From contig CM043965.1 of assembly GCA_014529385.2 (NCBI GenBank), positions 65,689,190 to 65,753,189 on the forward strand: DNA of 64,000 nt, given 5' to 3'. The notes below the pieces were generated by a model, which was given only the letters and a program-made list of their open reading frames with translations, did not search any database and had not been told where the DNA came from. Both the position numbers and the translations under genes were made by a program. This DNA is from Adiantum capillus-veneris. Its lineage: Eukaryota > Streptophyta > Polypodiopsida > Polypodiales > Pteridaceae. Positions 45,583-56,759 of this stretch are shown here, piece after piece (position 1 is the stretch's first letter; the number at the start of each line of letters is the position of its first letter).

Positions 45583-45808
45583 TGTTACCATATACATGTG
45601 GTGGTAATTTGTGTGAACACACTTAGGACCGTCGGGGCAACTTTTTCCCTCACTAGGAGGTTTTTCCTCCATGCATTGTATATACGCCCATCACTCTAGG
45701 GCTATCTCTCTTTCCATTGCACACTAAGTAATACACTCATTTGTGTGCCTTGAGCTTCCTTCATCTTCTCCAAGCTATGTTTGTTTTTTTGCAACCCTAA
45801 ATCCAACA
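45583..45808 (+). repeat. 5' LTR of the copia element
   Basis: It begins TGTTACCATATAC, contains GCATTGTATATACG (45673-45686, possible TATA region) and ends ATCCAACA two bases before the primer site. It matches 50483-50712. Confidence 0.92.
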
Positions 45809-45810
45809 AT

Positions 45811-45826
45811 CTGTATCAGAGCAGGT
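45811..45826 (+). other. Primer binding site of the copia element
   Basis: CTGTATCAGAGCAGGT differs at only two positions from the plant initiator-Met site TGGTATCAGAGCAGGT, allowing one base of ambiguity at its start. Confidence 0.88.
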
Positions 45827-46170
45827 TGCATCCTCTCGAGCTTAGTCGCCAACAACTCCAGCACGTGCATGTTCACTTTCTCTAATTTTTGTGACCTTTG
45901 GTGATCATCCACAAGTTGAAAAATATTTTGGGCACACTTGTAGAGCATGGTTTGCTCAGATTTATGATTCGGGCTTATTTTGGCCTCTATTTCCACTATA
46001 GGCAATACTGTGTATGCTATTTTGTCATTTTGTGAAAAAATTTTGTCAATGACGTTTTTTGCATAACCGTTCCCTTACCGTCTTCTATGGTTTGTGCTAA
46101 ATAGCACATGTTGTTCCTGATTCATTTCTCCTCTTTTTGATCAATTTTCACATTATGTGTAGCATTTACC

Positions 46171-47110
46171 ATGGTTGACAATAACACAAATGTGTTCAAG
46201 ATGTTTGTTGCTAAGCATAGATTGGATGGGGACAACTACCCTATGTGGGATTATATGATGCAACATGTTCTAGTCTCAAAGGGCATTTGGAACATTGTGC
46301 AGGGCATTCATGTGCGTCATGGTTCTAAGGATGTAGGCAATGTTGAGGATGTTGCAAGTTTTGGTGGCAGGATTGCTACTACCAAAGCTATTTTGCCTAC
46401 ATTTGAGCAATCTTGTTGGGATGTAAAAGATGCATAGGCTCATGCATTGATTGCATTCTCTATGAAGCACACTATTAATCCTCACATTTCTTCAGTAAAA
46501 ATCTGCAAAACAGGCTTGGGATCTTCTAGTTGGTCTTTATGCAAGTTGCAAAGAGGCTAAAATTGCGTTGTTGTGTAAAGAGCTGGAGTAGAATATTATG
46601 CATGAGGAAGATGAAATGGACACTTTCCTTGCTGGTGTCAAAAGGATATAAATGAGCAACTAATTTTTGCAGGTAAAGTCATTTCTAACAGCTCCCTTGT
46701 GCAGATTGTTCTTGATTCTTTGCTAGATTTGTACCAGACTTTTGCTAGTACTTGGAGACTTATGACCCAAAGAAATCTAGAAGTTGTCAAGTTTGATTCA
46801 TTATGCACATTGCTGTTGCAAGAGTCACTTTCTAGAAAAAAACAAGACGAGACAGTGTGCAATTAAACAAGATTTTATTGCTGCTCAAAGAAAAGGTGTA
46901 ACAGCAATGTAGCCACTTCTCATGGTTCTTCTGCGAGTGGTAAGTCACTTGTTCCTAATTCTTTTGTTGGAAGCAATTTGTCTGGGAATTTTGGTGATAA
47001 GGGAAAAAAGAAGATGTGTTGCCATTATTGTAAGGTTAATGATCACTTAACCAAGCAGTGTCCAAAATCGAAGGAAAAAGAGACTAAGAAGAAAGAGGGT
47101 GGATCAACTA
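46171..47110 (+). pseudogene. gag: Gag of the copia element
   Basis: The frame starts MVDNNTNVFKMFVAKHRLDGDNYPMWDYMM, the typical L-x-G-x-N-Y-x-x-W motif of plant copia Gag. ARDAHALIAFSMKHTI-like sequence follows after a TAG at 46436. A zinc knuckle CHYCKVNDHLTKQC (CX2CX4HX4C) lies at 47018-47060. Stops and frameshifts occur at about 46440, 46590 and 46860. A Lys/Glu/Ser-rich tail leads to protease. Confidence 0.85.
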
Positions 47111-47590
47111 CAGGGTCCAATACAAGTGCAGCTATTGTAGAGTCTTTTGTGATAGGATATTGTGATACTAATGTAGATGCAGAGTGGTCTTTTTGTGTAA
47201 AGTGTACTTATGATCCTATTGTCCATGATGCATGCATGTCAATTGCTGCAGATTCACATGTGTGGTATCTTGAAGTGGTGCTACAAAGCACATTACCTCA
47301 CATCGTGATTTTTTTACCTCTCTTGAATTTGTCCCTCGTGGGAATTTACCACGGTTGAGGGAGTAGGAAAGATTGTGCTTACTGCTGCACATGGCAATTC
47401 TTTCACACTTGTTGATCCATTGTATGTACCTGGGATCAAGAAGAATATTTTGTCTGTATATGCACTTTCTAGACTTTGTCTTGTAGCCAAATTTATGGAT
47501 GACAGATGTACAGTACATCATCTCAATTTTGGAGATGAAATTGTTGCATCTGACATTTTATGTTGTGGGTTGTATAAGCTCACTTTGTGA
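47111..47590 (+). pseudogene. pol: Protease of the copia element
   Basis: VWYL is followed, after a one-base deletion in the Asp codon, by SGATKHITSHRDFFTSLEFVPR in the next phase. The catalytic D-S-G-A-T motif is thus recognisable but interrupted. The rest, SFTLVDPLYVPGIKKNILSVYALSR, is the conserved C-terminal part (VLYVPGLKKNLLSV in relatives). The single-base lesion is at about 47272. Confidence 0.85.
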
Positions 47591-48690
47591 CAAGTGTAGG
47601 AAAAATTTTGCGAATGCTATTGTGGACTCTAAGGCTATTTTAGATGCAAAACTTTGGCATGCACATTTTGGACATCTGAATTTTGCCAGTTTGTTGCATT
47701 TGCAAAAATCTGATATGGTTACTTCTTTGCCGCCTCTTGAAACACCTGTCAAACATGTTTATGAAGTTTGTATTTTGGGTAATATGTAGTGTTTGAAGTT
47801 TCCAAAGGATGGTTCAGTTAGGGCCACATGCAGGTTGCAGCTTGTGCATAGTGATGTTTGTGGGCCCATGAAAACTCTATCCTTGGGCATTTATTCGTGA
47901 CTTTTATGGATGTTTACTCCAAGCATGCATGGGTGTATCCGCTTAAAGCAAGATCCAAAGTGTTTATGTGCTTCAAACAATTTTTGGCTATGGCTGAAAA
48001 TGTCTCGAAATAATGCACTATGGGCACCCTCCATTCAGATCAAGGGGGAGAGTATATGTCTCATGAATTTAATGCATTTTTGGCTAGTCATGGGATAAAA
48101 CACTAATGTATAGTGCCTTATATGCCACAGAAAAATGGTGTTGCTAAGAGGAAAAATAGGTCACTTACAAAAATGGCACGATGTATGGTCAAAAGTCAAG
48201 CTTTGCTGCATTCGTTTTGGTTTGAGGCCATCATGTGTGCCACTTATGTACTTAACAGGTCTCTTATGAAAGCTTTGCATTCTATAACTCCTTGTGAAGC
48301 ATGGCATGATAGAAAGCCTTCTATTGAGCACATGTGTGTTTTTTGTTGTTTAGCTTATTCTTTGGTGCCACAAATGCAGCACAGAAAATTGGATGATAAG
48401 GCTATCAAATGCATTTTTCTTGGTCATAGTGCTGAAAGTAAAGGTTACATGTTGTATCATCCACAAACAAAGCGTATCTTGGTTTCAGGGGATGTTGTGT
48501 TTGTAGAAGATTTTGTTCAGCCCTTGGTGTCATGTACTAGAGACAGTAATGTAAGCTCACAGGACATTTATGACACTTTGTTGCCTCTTTTCAGTGGTGG
48601 AAGTTCAAATGTAAATTCAAATGAGGCAAACGTACATCCTATGGGGGTTTCTAAAAAATGTTACAGATTAGTCTATTATTGATGCAGATG
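47591..48690 (+). pseudogene. pol: Integrase of the copia element
   Basis: The zinc-binding domain reads LWHAHFGHLNFASL and, after a stop in place of the first Cys neighbourhood, CLKFP. LVHSDVCGPM (first Asp) lies at about 47845. The second Asp region near 48025 reads HSDQGGEYMS in a different phase. Then NGVAKRKNRSL (about 48130; the Glu of GVAERKNR is Lys here) leads to the conserved FWFEAIMCATYVLNRS, KLDDKAIKCIFLGHSAESKGY and VSGDVVFVEDFVQP. The Glu to Lys change removes one catalytic acid. Confidence 0.85.
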
Positions 48691-48740
48691 TACATGATGT
48701 ACTTGATGAGGAAAGGGCTGACAATGAGCATGCTGGAGGT

Positions 48741-49590
48741 ATGCCAAAATGGTTGGTGCATACTTTGTGTGACAGTAAATTGGATGCACCTTTGTCTAGT
48801 TGTACTCATTCAGGTTCTCACCATCCATCTTATGCATCAGATTGTTATGCTTTGCATGTGTCTAACTTATGTGATGTTGAGGAACCTCCATCTTTTGATG
48901 AAGCACAAAGTTTCAAAAATTGGATGGCTGCCATGCAATCAAAATATGATGCACTTATAGAAAATGACACATGGACTTTATGTGATTTTCCTCTTGGCAA
49001 AAAGTCCATTGGTACAAAGTGGGTTTATAAGTTGAAATGCAAGTTGTATGGTGAGATTGATCGCTATAAGGCTCGACTTGTTGCAAAGGGTTATGCACAC
49101 CAAAAAGGCATAGATTATGAAGAGACTTTTGCTCCCACTTGTTGTATGACTACTATGCATTTTCTATGTGCATTCGCATCTCATTTTGGTTGGGATGTAC
49201 ATCAGTGATACATTGTTACTAGTTTCTTGAATGGTGACATATTTGAGGAAGTTTATGTAACACAGCCTTGTGGTTTTTTCATTAAAGGGTTGGAAGATAA
49301 AGCGTACACATGTAAGAAATCTTTGAATGGGTTGAATCAATCTCCTAGTGCTTGGTATGAGAAGGCTGACACTCATTTGGTCAAACGAGGCTTTTGTAAT
49401 AGTCCAACAGAAAGAACATTGTATGTAGAGTGTGAGAGTGATGTACTTCTCATTGTCGTTCTCTATGTGGATAATTTGTTGATCATTGGACCAAATGAGA
49501 GACATATTTTTGAATTAAAGGCTGATTTAAATGCTACTTTCAAGATGAAAGATTTGGGATTGTTGCATCATTACTTGGGTATATAGTTTA
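48741..49590 (+). pseudogene. pol: Reverse transcriptase of the copia element
   Basis: FKNWMAAMQSKYDALIENDTW and KKSIGTKWVYKLKCK are the conserved start, followed by KARLVAKGYAHQKGIDYEETFAP. After a TGA (49206-49208) comes LNGDIFEEVYVTQPCGF-type sequence and KKSLNGLNQSPSAWYEK. The catalytic motif reads VVLYVDNLLIIG: Y-V-D-N instead of Y-V-D-D, so one metal-binding Asp is lost. The end is KMKDLGLLHHYLGI. Confidence 0.9.
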
Positions 49591-50401
49591 AACAGTGTGA
49601 TGGTGGCATTGCTTTGTGTCAGACAAGTTACACAGAGACATTGCAATGTAAGTTTGGCTTGAGGATTACAAACCTATTTCCATTCCCATGGAAAGAGGTT
49701 TGAAATTGAGTCTTCATGATGTTGGTGATCCTATTGATGTCACTCTTTACCAAATTGTTATTGGCAGCTGCAACACAAGGACAGATATTTAGTTTGCATT
49801 CTCACATGTCAGCAGATTTATGCATAGCCCAGGGTCTAAGCATTGGTAGGTTTTCAAGAGGATTTGCTACTTGAGTAGCACTTTATATCTTGGGGTATTT
49901 TATCCCAAGGGGGATCATTGCCACCAGATTTACATGCTTTTTTGGACTCAGATTGGGCTGGTTGTTTTGACACACGAGTGTCCATGAGTGGTTTTTGTTT
50001 CATGCTCAACAAGTCATGCATATCATGGTTGAGCAAGAAGAAACCTACTGTGGCCACTTGCAGTTGTGAGGCTAAGTACAGGGCAGCTTCACACCTACGG
50101 TTGAGTGTGTATGGGCAGATGCCTTATAGTAGCTGATTAGGGTGTTGGATAGGACACTGCCAATACTATCTACACTAACAGTCAGAGCTCATTGGAAGTT
50201 ACCAAGAATCCAGTTTTTCATGCTCACACAAAGCACATAGTGCATTACCTTTATGTCAGGGAGAGGCTCTCAACAAGAGAGATCAGCTTGACTTATGTTC
50301 CGACACAAGACAACCTTGCAGATCTTTTCACAAAGATATTGTCTCATGAGAAGTTTGAAGCTTCCCACAAAGCTTTGGACTTACTCCCCTTTGTTGATTG
50401 A
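49591..50401 (+). pseudogene. pol: RNase H of the copia element
   Basis: After a degraded connection (IPMERGLKLSLHD-like at about 49690), LHAFLDSDWAGCFDTRVSMSGF contains the first RNase H Asp residues (normally GYSDSDWAG). SWLSKKKPTVATCSCEAKYRAAS carries the conserved Glu. The end reads TKHIVHYLYVRERLSTREI and LADLFTKILSHEKFEASHKAL, the usual C-terminus of copia polyprotein, stopping at 50401 about 80 bases before the 3' LTR. Confidence 0.88.
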
Positions 50402-50470
50402 TCATGTCCTTAGGGCATGGCACTTCCCTAAACTCTAGGTGCCATCTCTCGTTCATCGCATCACTCACTC

Positions 50471-50482
50471 CCAAGAGAGATT
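50471..50482 (+). other. Polypurine tract of the copia element
   Basis: CCAAGAGAGATT directly precedes the LTR start TGCTACC. It is short, as usual in copia elements. Confidence 0.6.
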
Positions 50483-50712
50483 TGCTACCATATACATAAG
50501 GTAGTGATGTGTGTGAACACATGTAGGACCACCGAGGTATTTTTTCCTTCACTAGGAGGTATTTTTCCTCATGCATTGTATATACGTCCATCACTTTTAG
50601 AATTATCTTATCTTTCCATTTCACACTAAGTAATACACTCTCTGTTGTGTGCCTTGAGCTTCCTTTATCTTCTCTAAGATGTGTGTGTTTTCTTGCAACC
50701 CTAATTCCAACA
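50483..50712 (+). repeat. 3' LTR of the copia element
   Basis: It matches 45583-45808 from TGCTACCATATAC to ATTCCAACA. Several substitutions and small indels separate the copies. Confidence 0.92.
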
Positions 50713-51700
50713 TGCTGGAAGAGACTCTTTCAGGCACCCTTCCCTCAGGTCTTATGTCCCAACTTTCAGTCCTGAAATCTGGCACTCTTGTACTGATTAT
50801 TGTCTCTGGGATTGTCCTTCCTCTATGTGTTGACATAGGAACACAAGAATCCAAGGATCCCATTGGTCTTGTTGTAGACAGATGTGGTCGACCAAATGAG
50901 ACTTCCACGTGAGATTTTAGAGGACTCACTCTCGTAGGTTCCGGTCTTGTTGTTTTTGAGATTGCAAGTCTATGCACGGTAGGGGTGACATAGTACTAAT
51001 GGAGTGGATCCCCAAAGTACGTATACCCCTTGAGCTCATTACGGATCACTGCCAAATATTTTTTACCATACTTGTCTAACATGATTACCTATGTATCTGG
51101 GGCGTATCTCCCTCAATCTCAAATGTAAATGCGTATAAGTATTTTTGTTTAGTCAACTCTCTCACATTGTGCTCCTCGCACGTATAGAAGAGAATTTTCT
51201 CCCCATTGTCATACTCATATAAGCACACATGCATGTTTTTTGGTGTTGACATGTGGCCACATTTACTCATCTAAGCTTGGCATTTGGAATATCCAGCCTA
51301 GACGGCTTCTCTTCAGGCTCTTCGTCGACTTTCTCTTTGGTGCATGTTAATCCCCATTTGTTCCACAATAAACATGTTAAACACAATGGTTCCCTATTCA
51401 TTGAAATATCAATCGCGACCATAATCAATGGGCACTACGAGCTTAATCTCACTAGGGGCAGTAACAATCCATACCGTGTTTATAGATTTGAGCTCCTTGC
51501 TCATTTTTGAACCGCTATTGCAAGTGAAAAAGTTTTTGATTTGGTGCAGGTTGCGATGGTCTCGCTCCCATTTTGATTTCTTTGTTAAAACTCACACGTT
51601 TGGTTCCCTCAACCATTTAGGTATATGATCTCTCCAAAGAGGTATCAGAAAGACACTCCTCCAAGATAGGCTCTAAGGTAGGTATGGTCCCTTGGTTGAC
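50713..51700 (-). pseudogene. gag: Gag region of E2, upstream part
   Basis: This is E2 sequence on the other side of the copia insertion. The minus strand holds a frame of 118 residues shared with the copia LTR, of which the E2 part (50977-50713) reads RLAISKTTRPEPTRVSPLKS and RVPDFRTESWDIRPEGRVPER, a polar, Arg/Pro-rich segment. A second short frame (51270-51085) reads GEKILFYTCEEHNVRELTKQ. No known domain is visible. It corresponds by position to the N-terminal Gag of E1 but I cannot align them. Confidence 0.45.
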
Positions 51701-53457
51701 ACTACCCTTGGTTGAAATATGGCTTGATTGGTCTCTATTACCATGGTTTCTACTTTGATATAATTTGCCCGACCACAAATACATCAAGACAATGAAAATT
51801 GCAAAACCCTAACCAATTACCTTTTATGGTGCATTCGACCTCCCGAACAATATCAAGTTACTTCAACTCTGATCCCAAAAACCTGTACAAAATTCACTTG
51901 GCTGCTATAGCCTTATAGCTATTAGGTTAGTCAAAATCTACTAAAATCAAAATTTTGTCGAACTTTTGACACAATTCCTATTTTGATTTCAATTTGCACA
52001 TCCCACATCCCAACTCCAAATTGAATTTTGAAAACACCACTATGATCACAAGGACAAGAGCAAGATCTGGCATCAATATGGGCACTTTTTGTGTCAGGGG
52101 GTCATGGATCGCGATCCATGTACCCTAGTGTCAAAAGCACTTGAAACTTGGCACACAGGTTTCTCATAGTCTCTTGATCATTTTTAAAAAGCCATTTTAT
52201 CAGCGTGTTTTGCAATAACTTGCACTTGACAAACTTCTCCTTGTTTGAGCCTCTTTGGGATATTTTTTGCTACCCTTGTTTTTGGATAAAATGTTTGGGT
52301 TGGTCTCTGCTACAAGTCTATAAGGTTACAGCCCCGAAAACTAGCAGGGGGACATGGATCACGATCCATGTTTCACCATGTCTGGATTCCAAACTTGGGT
52401 CAGTTTGTTACTTAAATTATATCACCTATCCACTTATCTTTGGATTTGAAGCCCTTTCACCTTGACAAAAGAAAAATTTTATGGTTGCCTACAATTTTTG
52501 GCTTACAGCTTGTATTTTGGTGTTTTGGTCAACTTTTTGTTGTTGTTTTCTATGATGGTCTTCACAAAAGTTGTCCCAAATGGTATCAGCTTTTCACTGT
52601 TCAAATTTTAGGCTTAGATGTTGCAAGGGGTCATGGAGTGCGATCCATGTTCCACTACATTTGGTTATGGAATTTGGTCAGTTGTATGCCCAGACCCTGT
52701 AGAGGTCAGATATTCACTTATTTTTAAATTTGGACACCAAAAAGTCAAAAAAGCCCAATTTTTATCTATTTCCAAGCTGTTCAAAGTCCTTGCCCAATTT
52801 CCTTGATTTGGTTGAGTTTTTGTGTCAATTTTTTCACCAAAAGTGTGTATCTGGAGATTTGGAACCCATTAAATTTTTTGGGTACTAGTTTCTGCTCAGT
52901 TTATGTCAGGGGGTCATGGATCACGATCCATGTTCCTACACCAAACACCATGAAAATTTCTAGATTTACTCTCTATGGTTTGATTATGCCCTTTTTGCAC
53001 TTATTTTTTAATTTAGATCAGCTTTGAAGTTTTGACCATCAAACTTTCACTTTTTCAGAGTTTATGGTTGTTTTGCCCAAAATATGGTTTTCACCTTTTT
53101 TTCCTTTGGATTTTTCCCAAATTTGATGGAGGTAGCTCTACTTACCTATCGTAAGTACTGAATTGAAACATGAAACCAAAACAGACAAAACGGTACAAAT
53201 TAGAATCAAATTGAAAAACGGTACAGCACTTTGAAAGTAACAAAAAATCGAAGAATGAAATGCTTTTGGTTATCTCACTCACAACCCTTTTCACCTCTCA
53301 AGAATATATCTAGCAAGTCCTTGACTTCTAGACTCTACCAAGCACTAAACCCTGTGTCTAGCTACCTGACAGTTAAAGTGTAATGAAGTGGAAATGAAAA
53401 TCAAGGTCTTGAAGTCAAAAGGCTATGACTAGGTCACTCACCACCTAAGGATCATTA
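51701..53457 (-). other. E2 leader
   Basis: T-rich sequence between primer site and gag with no supported coding frame. It carries four family B palindromes and, between them, quasi-repetitive blocks such as TTGGGTCAGTTTG and CCAAATTT. The arrangement mirrors the E1 leader, which has the unrelated family A palindromes. Confidence 0.65.
52103..52932. repeat. Four family B palindromes in the E2 leader
   Basis: CATGGATCGCGATCCATG (52103-52120, perfect), CATGGATCACGATCCATG (52353 and 52915) and CATGGAGTGCGATCCATG (52632) are spaced 250, 279 and 283 bases. Each follows a run of three to five G residues and most are followed by TTC or TTT. Confidence 0.92.
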
Positions 53458-53475
53458 TCCCTAGCAACGGCACCA
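53458..53475 (-). other. Primer binding site of E2 (tRNA-Asp-like)
   Basis: Minus-strand TGGTGCCGTTGCTAGGGA differs at three positions from the Athila-type site TGGCGCCGTTGCCGGGGA. An LTR end (ACAACCCA) lies seven bases upstream. Confidence 0.8.
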
Positions 53476-53482
53476 ATAATAG

Positions 53483-53905
53483 TGGGTTGTCATGACGGAC
53501 ATCTATAGCATATCTATCTGGCACTAACATAATGTCAATACTCAAGGAAGTGACTCGAATGGGTCACAAAGACTCATTGAGGGTGTCAACCTCAAGAAGT
53601 GAACCTCGATAATAACACTATCTCTAGCACATGCAAATTTGTCGCTCTTAGATTTAGCGATCTGCCTATGTGCTTAAATGAAAGAGCATCATACAAGGAA
53701 CACACTGCAAGTTTCAGAATTGAAATGCCATTACCAGAGCTCAAGATACGATGATTACAAATTGCAAGAGAGTAGTCACTCTTAGTCGTACGCTTCACTC
53801 TTCAAAACTTGATAATGATAAGGTGTCCTTTTTCCACTTTACAAAATAGGATTTATACCTAGGGCTCTCTTGCCCATCTATGATCAGAGACTACAAATAA
53901 TTACA
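53483..53905 (-). repeat. Probable 5' LTR of E2
   Basis: The inner border (plus-strand TGGGTTGTC) is set by the primer site. The outer border at 53905 is proposed from a minus-strand start TGTAATTATT. Minus-strand TATAAATCC (near 53850) is a possible TATA box. No second copy was found in the window, so the length is uncertain and the true LTR may extend further right. Confidence 0.45.
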
Positions 53906-53910
53906 AGGAT

Positions 53911-55080
53911 GTAAGGTCTCCGACCCCGAGCTAAAAGAACACCATTGTACCATGAAACAATCATAATGGAAAAAGTTACTATTTTTAGCAGTTTTCCAAA
54001 ATCTGTCGATGCCATGATGTTTAAAATGTCATAAAGCTTCCAAAAGTGAATTAAAATAATTTTTGTGAAAATTTCCCAAAAATAGTAAGTTTTTGGTCAC
54101 CCGGCCCGTCTAGTTTTAACTGTCTCGAAAAACTGCACCCGTATCCCGAATTTGAAAAAAAATGCATTTTTGGACACCGAGGACTGCTAAATATGGCAGG
54201 TACTCGGACAGGTATACCTTAGTTAGAGCTTAGTATAGCGATTTACAACATTAAATTTCGATTCGTATCGCCCGTTTTAGCCTAAAGTCAAAATTTCCTA
54301 AGGCTGTGGGGAGAGCACCGGGGCTCGGGGGCTGTGTGGGAACAGGTCCCAGGCCACTGGGAGCTTGCTTTAGCAGCTAGGGGGCGCCCTCACACACAAA
54401 TAGGGCTCATGGGCTACTTTCCCAGCTTGAGAGATAGTGAGTGAGTGAGTTAGAATAGCAAATGGGACACTTTGCAGCCCATGCACCCCATGCAAGTAAC
54501 CCTACCCATGAAGGCTTGAGTGGACTCCAGACCAGCATAGCAGGTGATTTCAAAATTTTGATCTTGTGAGCGTATATAAGAGCATTCTCACACACACACA
54601 AGCACATGTATGCTCACACACACACTAAGTGCACACACACACTCCTACACACACACAAACCTTGGGGAGGTGTTGCCGACAGACATAGTCTTTGGAAGAA
54701 GAGCTAAGGAGGAAAGTGCTGCCCGTTTCTCATCTCGAGGAGTCCATTGCATCAGAATTTCAAGAGGAATTCAGCCTAATCTCGGTAATATCCAATTTAA
54801 TTCATGCTTGTTGCAATTCTCTCCAATATTCTCTTAATCCCGCATCTATTGTGCATAACCCTAGCTAAATTACTCAATGGATACTCTCTAATTCTCCGTA
54901 TCATTGATCTATTGCATAAATCTTAATCTAATTAGTAATTATGCAAGCAGTTAGTCTCTCTTAATCATAGATTAATGCATGATTAAGGAATCAACCGCTA
55001 GTCACCATTGTAATTAAGAACAAGTCGGCATTGATGTAGCGATGGTCAACTGCCTTCTATTGCCACACAATGTTTAAACA
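53911..55080 (+). mobile_element. Plus-strand LTR-like promoter region
   Basis: The region begins TGTAAGGTCTCCGACCCC, much like the element-sense start of the chromovirus LTR (TGTAAGGTCTCCACC). A TATA box, GTATATAAGAGC, lies at 54573-54584 and is followed by CA-rich sequence to 54660. The rest does not match the chromovirus LTR by eye. No internal region with primer site can be assigned, so this may be a solo or truncated LTR of another chromovirus family. Confidence 0.4.
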
Positions 55081-56520
55081 ACTAAATTATAATCAATTAG
55101 CTCATAGATGAGGATGTAATTAGTGAAATTAATCCGTTGTGAGCGGGATGAAAACACACACAGCGCCTCTATAACGACCCGACACACACTCTTGGGAAGA
55201 TACACACACACACTATGGGGCACCACTCGGCTTACACAACACACCTGGCCGAGACAGGGAACACACCTCTGGAGTGAGAGGAGAGAGACTATCCACTTGC
55301 CCACTCCACACAGAGACACACACACACATACACACACAAAAACTCAGCTCAAAAGAGAAGAACTTCTGATGTTTAGATACAAATGAGCTTGGGCCAACAC
55401 CAATGGGGCAAACAGCTCACACAATATGGGTAAAAGATACCACATACAATCACAAATTGGAGAAGAAGCTTCACTCACCGGAGAAGATTACACAGAAAAA
55501 CAGCAGAAAAAGAGTGAGGAATTTGGCAAAATGGACAACGCCATCGCGTCCGGAACGGCCCAAAACCCCAGTCTACAATGTCAAAGTGCTCAAATCCGAC
55601 CTCGGATGAGCAGTTTACGGCCAAAACAGGCTCCAAAATGAGCAAAAACACACCTGCGGCTGTTCCTCCTCTCTTCTCCACGTTTTTTCTGGTCTTCTCT
55701 CAGTTTTTTTAGTTCCCACACTTAGATTTTTTAGTTGGGCACCCTTGGCCTTTTAGATGACCTCAAACGGACCCCGAACAGGCCAAAAGCTGACCTCGCA
55801 GTGCATAGTTGTCACCTTTTTGCATCATTCGCACACCTGGCACTCAGCTTTTTTCCAATAATGCATCTCGCCACCACGTGAAGTGGCCCCAAAAAAAGGT
55901 CCTCATGATGACCTTTCTGCATAATTCTCACAAGAAAACACCCACGTTGTGTCCGTCCTCATCCGCGTGCAAATATTGACCTCGTTCGCCCTCCTGACGC
56001 CACTAGATGCCATCTGACGCACCTGCTGACCTCACGTCGTCGGCCCACGGATAGCTTCCTCGAGAAGTTTTACGCGCTACCAAATCCTCCTTATTGTAGA
56101 AAAAACACACTGGTACTGGTAATAGTGAAAATCGATGCACTATGTACACCCTGTCCTACCTGTACACATGTGGGCCCCACGTAACCACCTGGCTCTGGAA
56201 AATGGGCAATCCTTTATTTGATGCACCATGCATGTATATGTACATATGCACAATCCCTTGCTCCAAAAAACTCCTGACACCGTCATTAATCACTACGGGA
56301 GAAACCCTCTCACCTATGCATACGGTAAAACTTCACACCTCTACTTGCATTAGGAAGTGATTAAGCATGCCGAATTCATCTCTAGTAAATAGATTGAGAA
56401 GAAACCGGAAATTCTTAACTATCTAGGCCAAATAATTAACCTTAGGGCCAATTCCCATAGAAAAAGTAAGGTGCTATCAGAAATCTCTATGTCCTGAAGT
56501 AATCAAACCTCTTGTATACT
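55081..56520. other. Spacer with CA-rich stretches, no gene
   Basis: CACACA-rich segments lie at 55155-55340. Frames on both strands are short and without motifs. GC content is higher than in the flanks between about 55530 and 56060. I see nothing that can be named. Confidence 0.5.
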
Positions 56521-56587
56521 AATCTGTCAGTTTGGTCGTATGTTGCTCTCGAATATTAGCTCTTTTTTTCCAAGTAGTGAGTATAAA

Positions 56588-56758
56588 ATGGCCCCAACAA
56601 AGAGAACTCGTTTCGGTGGTTCCCACGACCGCGAGGCTGGAACAAGCAACACTAATGGAAAGGGAAAAGCTCCCATGGTCGACCAAGTACCGGCCATCTC
56701 ACAGAGCAATGACGAGGAAATTGTGGAGGTAGGTCAAGTTTTAATTCAAGTTTGTTAA
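56588..56758 (+). CDS. Small hypothetical frame, possibly a first exon
   Basis: The frame reads MAPTKRTRFGGSHDREAG, then NGKGKAPMVDQVP and an acidic NDEEIVEVG. A good splice-donor-like GAG/GTAGGT lies at 56728. The basic start followed by Ser/Gly/Asn-rich sequence resembles the N-terminus of some retroelement or nuclear proteins, but there is no diagnostic motif. ATG at 56588 is chosen because the upstream part is T-rich and unlike coding DNA. It is as likely to be chance. Confidence 0.25.
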   Translation: MAPTKRTRFGGSHDREAGTSNTNGKGKAPMVDQVPAISQSNDEEIVEVGQVLIQVC

Positions 56759-56759
56759 A

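Larger units (their letters stand above)
45583..50712 (+). mobile_element. Ty1/copia retrotransposon nested in E2 gag
   Basis: LTRs of 226 and 230 bases (45583-45808, 50483-50712) run TG(T/C)TACCATATAC...CCAACA. A tRNA-Met-type primer site, gag, protease, integrase, reverse transcriptase and RNase H follow in that order, integrase before reverse transcriptase, which defines Ty1/copia. The frame is broken in many places. Flanking 5-mers GTTTG and TGCTG do not form a clear target duplication. A second decayed relative lies at 57.2-58.4 kb. Confidence 0.93.
28834..53905 (-). mobile_element. E2: old Ty3/gypsy element split by two nested elements
   Basis: On the minus strand this element runs from a 5' LTR (53905-53483) through primer site, leader, gag, protease, reverse transcriptase, RNase H and integrase to a protease-like tail. 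It is interrupted by a copia element at 45583-50712 and by E3 at 32529-41430. The second interruption is exact: at its CTATG duplication the E2 pol frame resumes in phase on the other side. Without the inserts it is about 11 kb. Gag-pro resembles E1, and the primer site is tRNA-Asp-like. The 3' LTR was not found, so the left border is only the end of coding similarity. Confidence 0.75.

Noticed and set aside
45578-50717. Target-site duplication of the copia element
   Set aside because: Flanks GTTTG and TGCTG agree in only two of five positions, so I do not claim a duplication.
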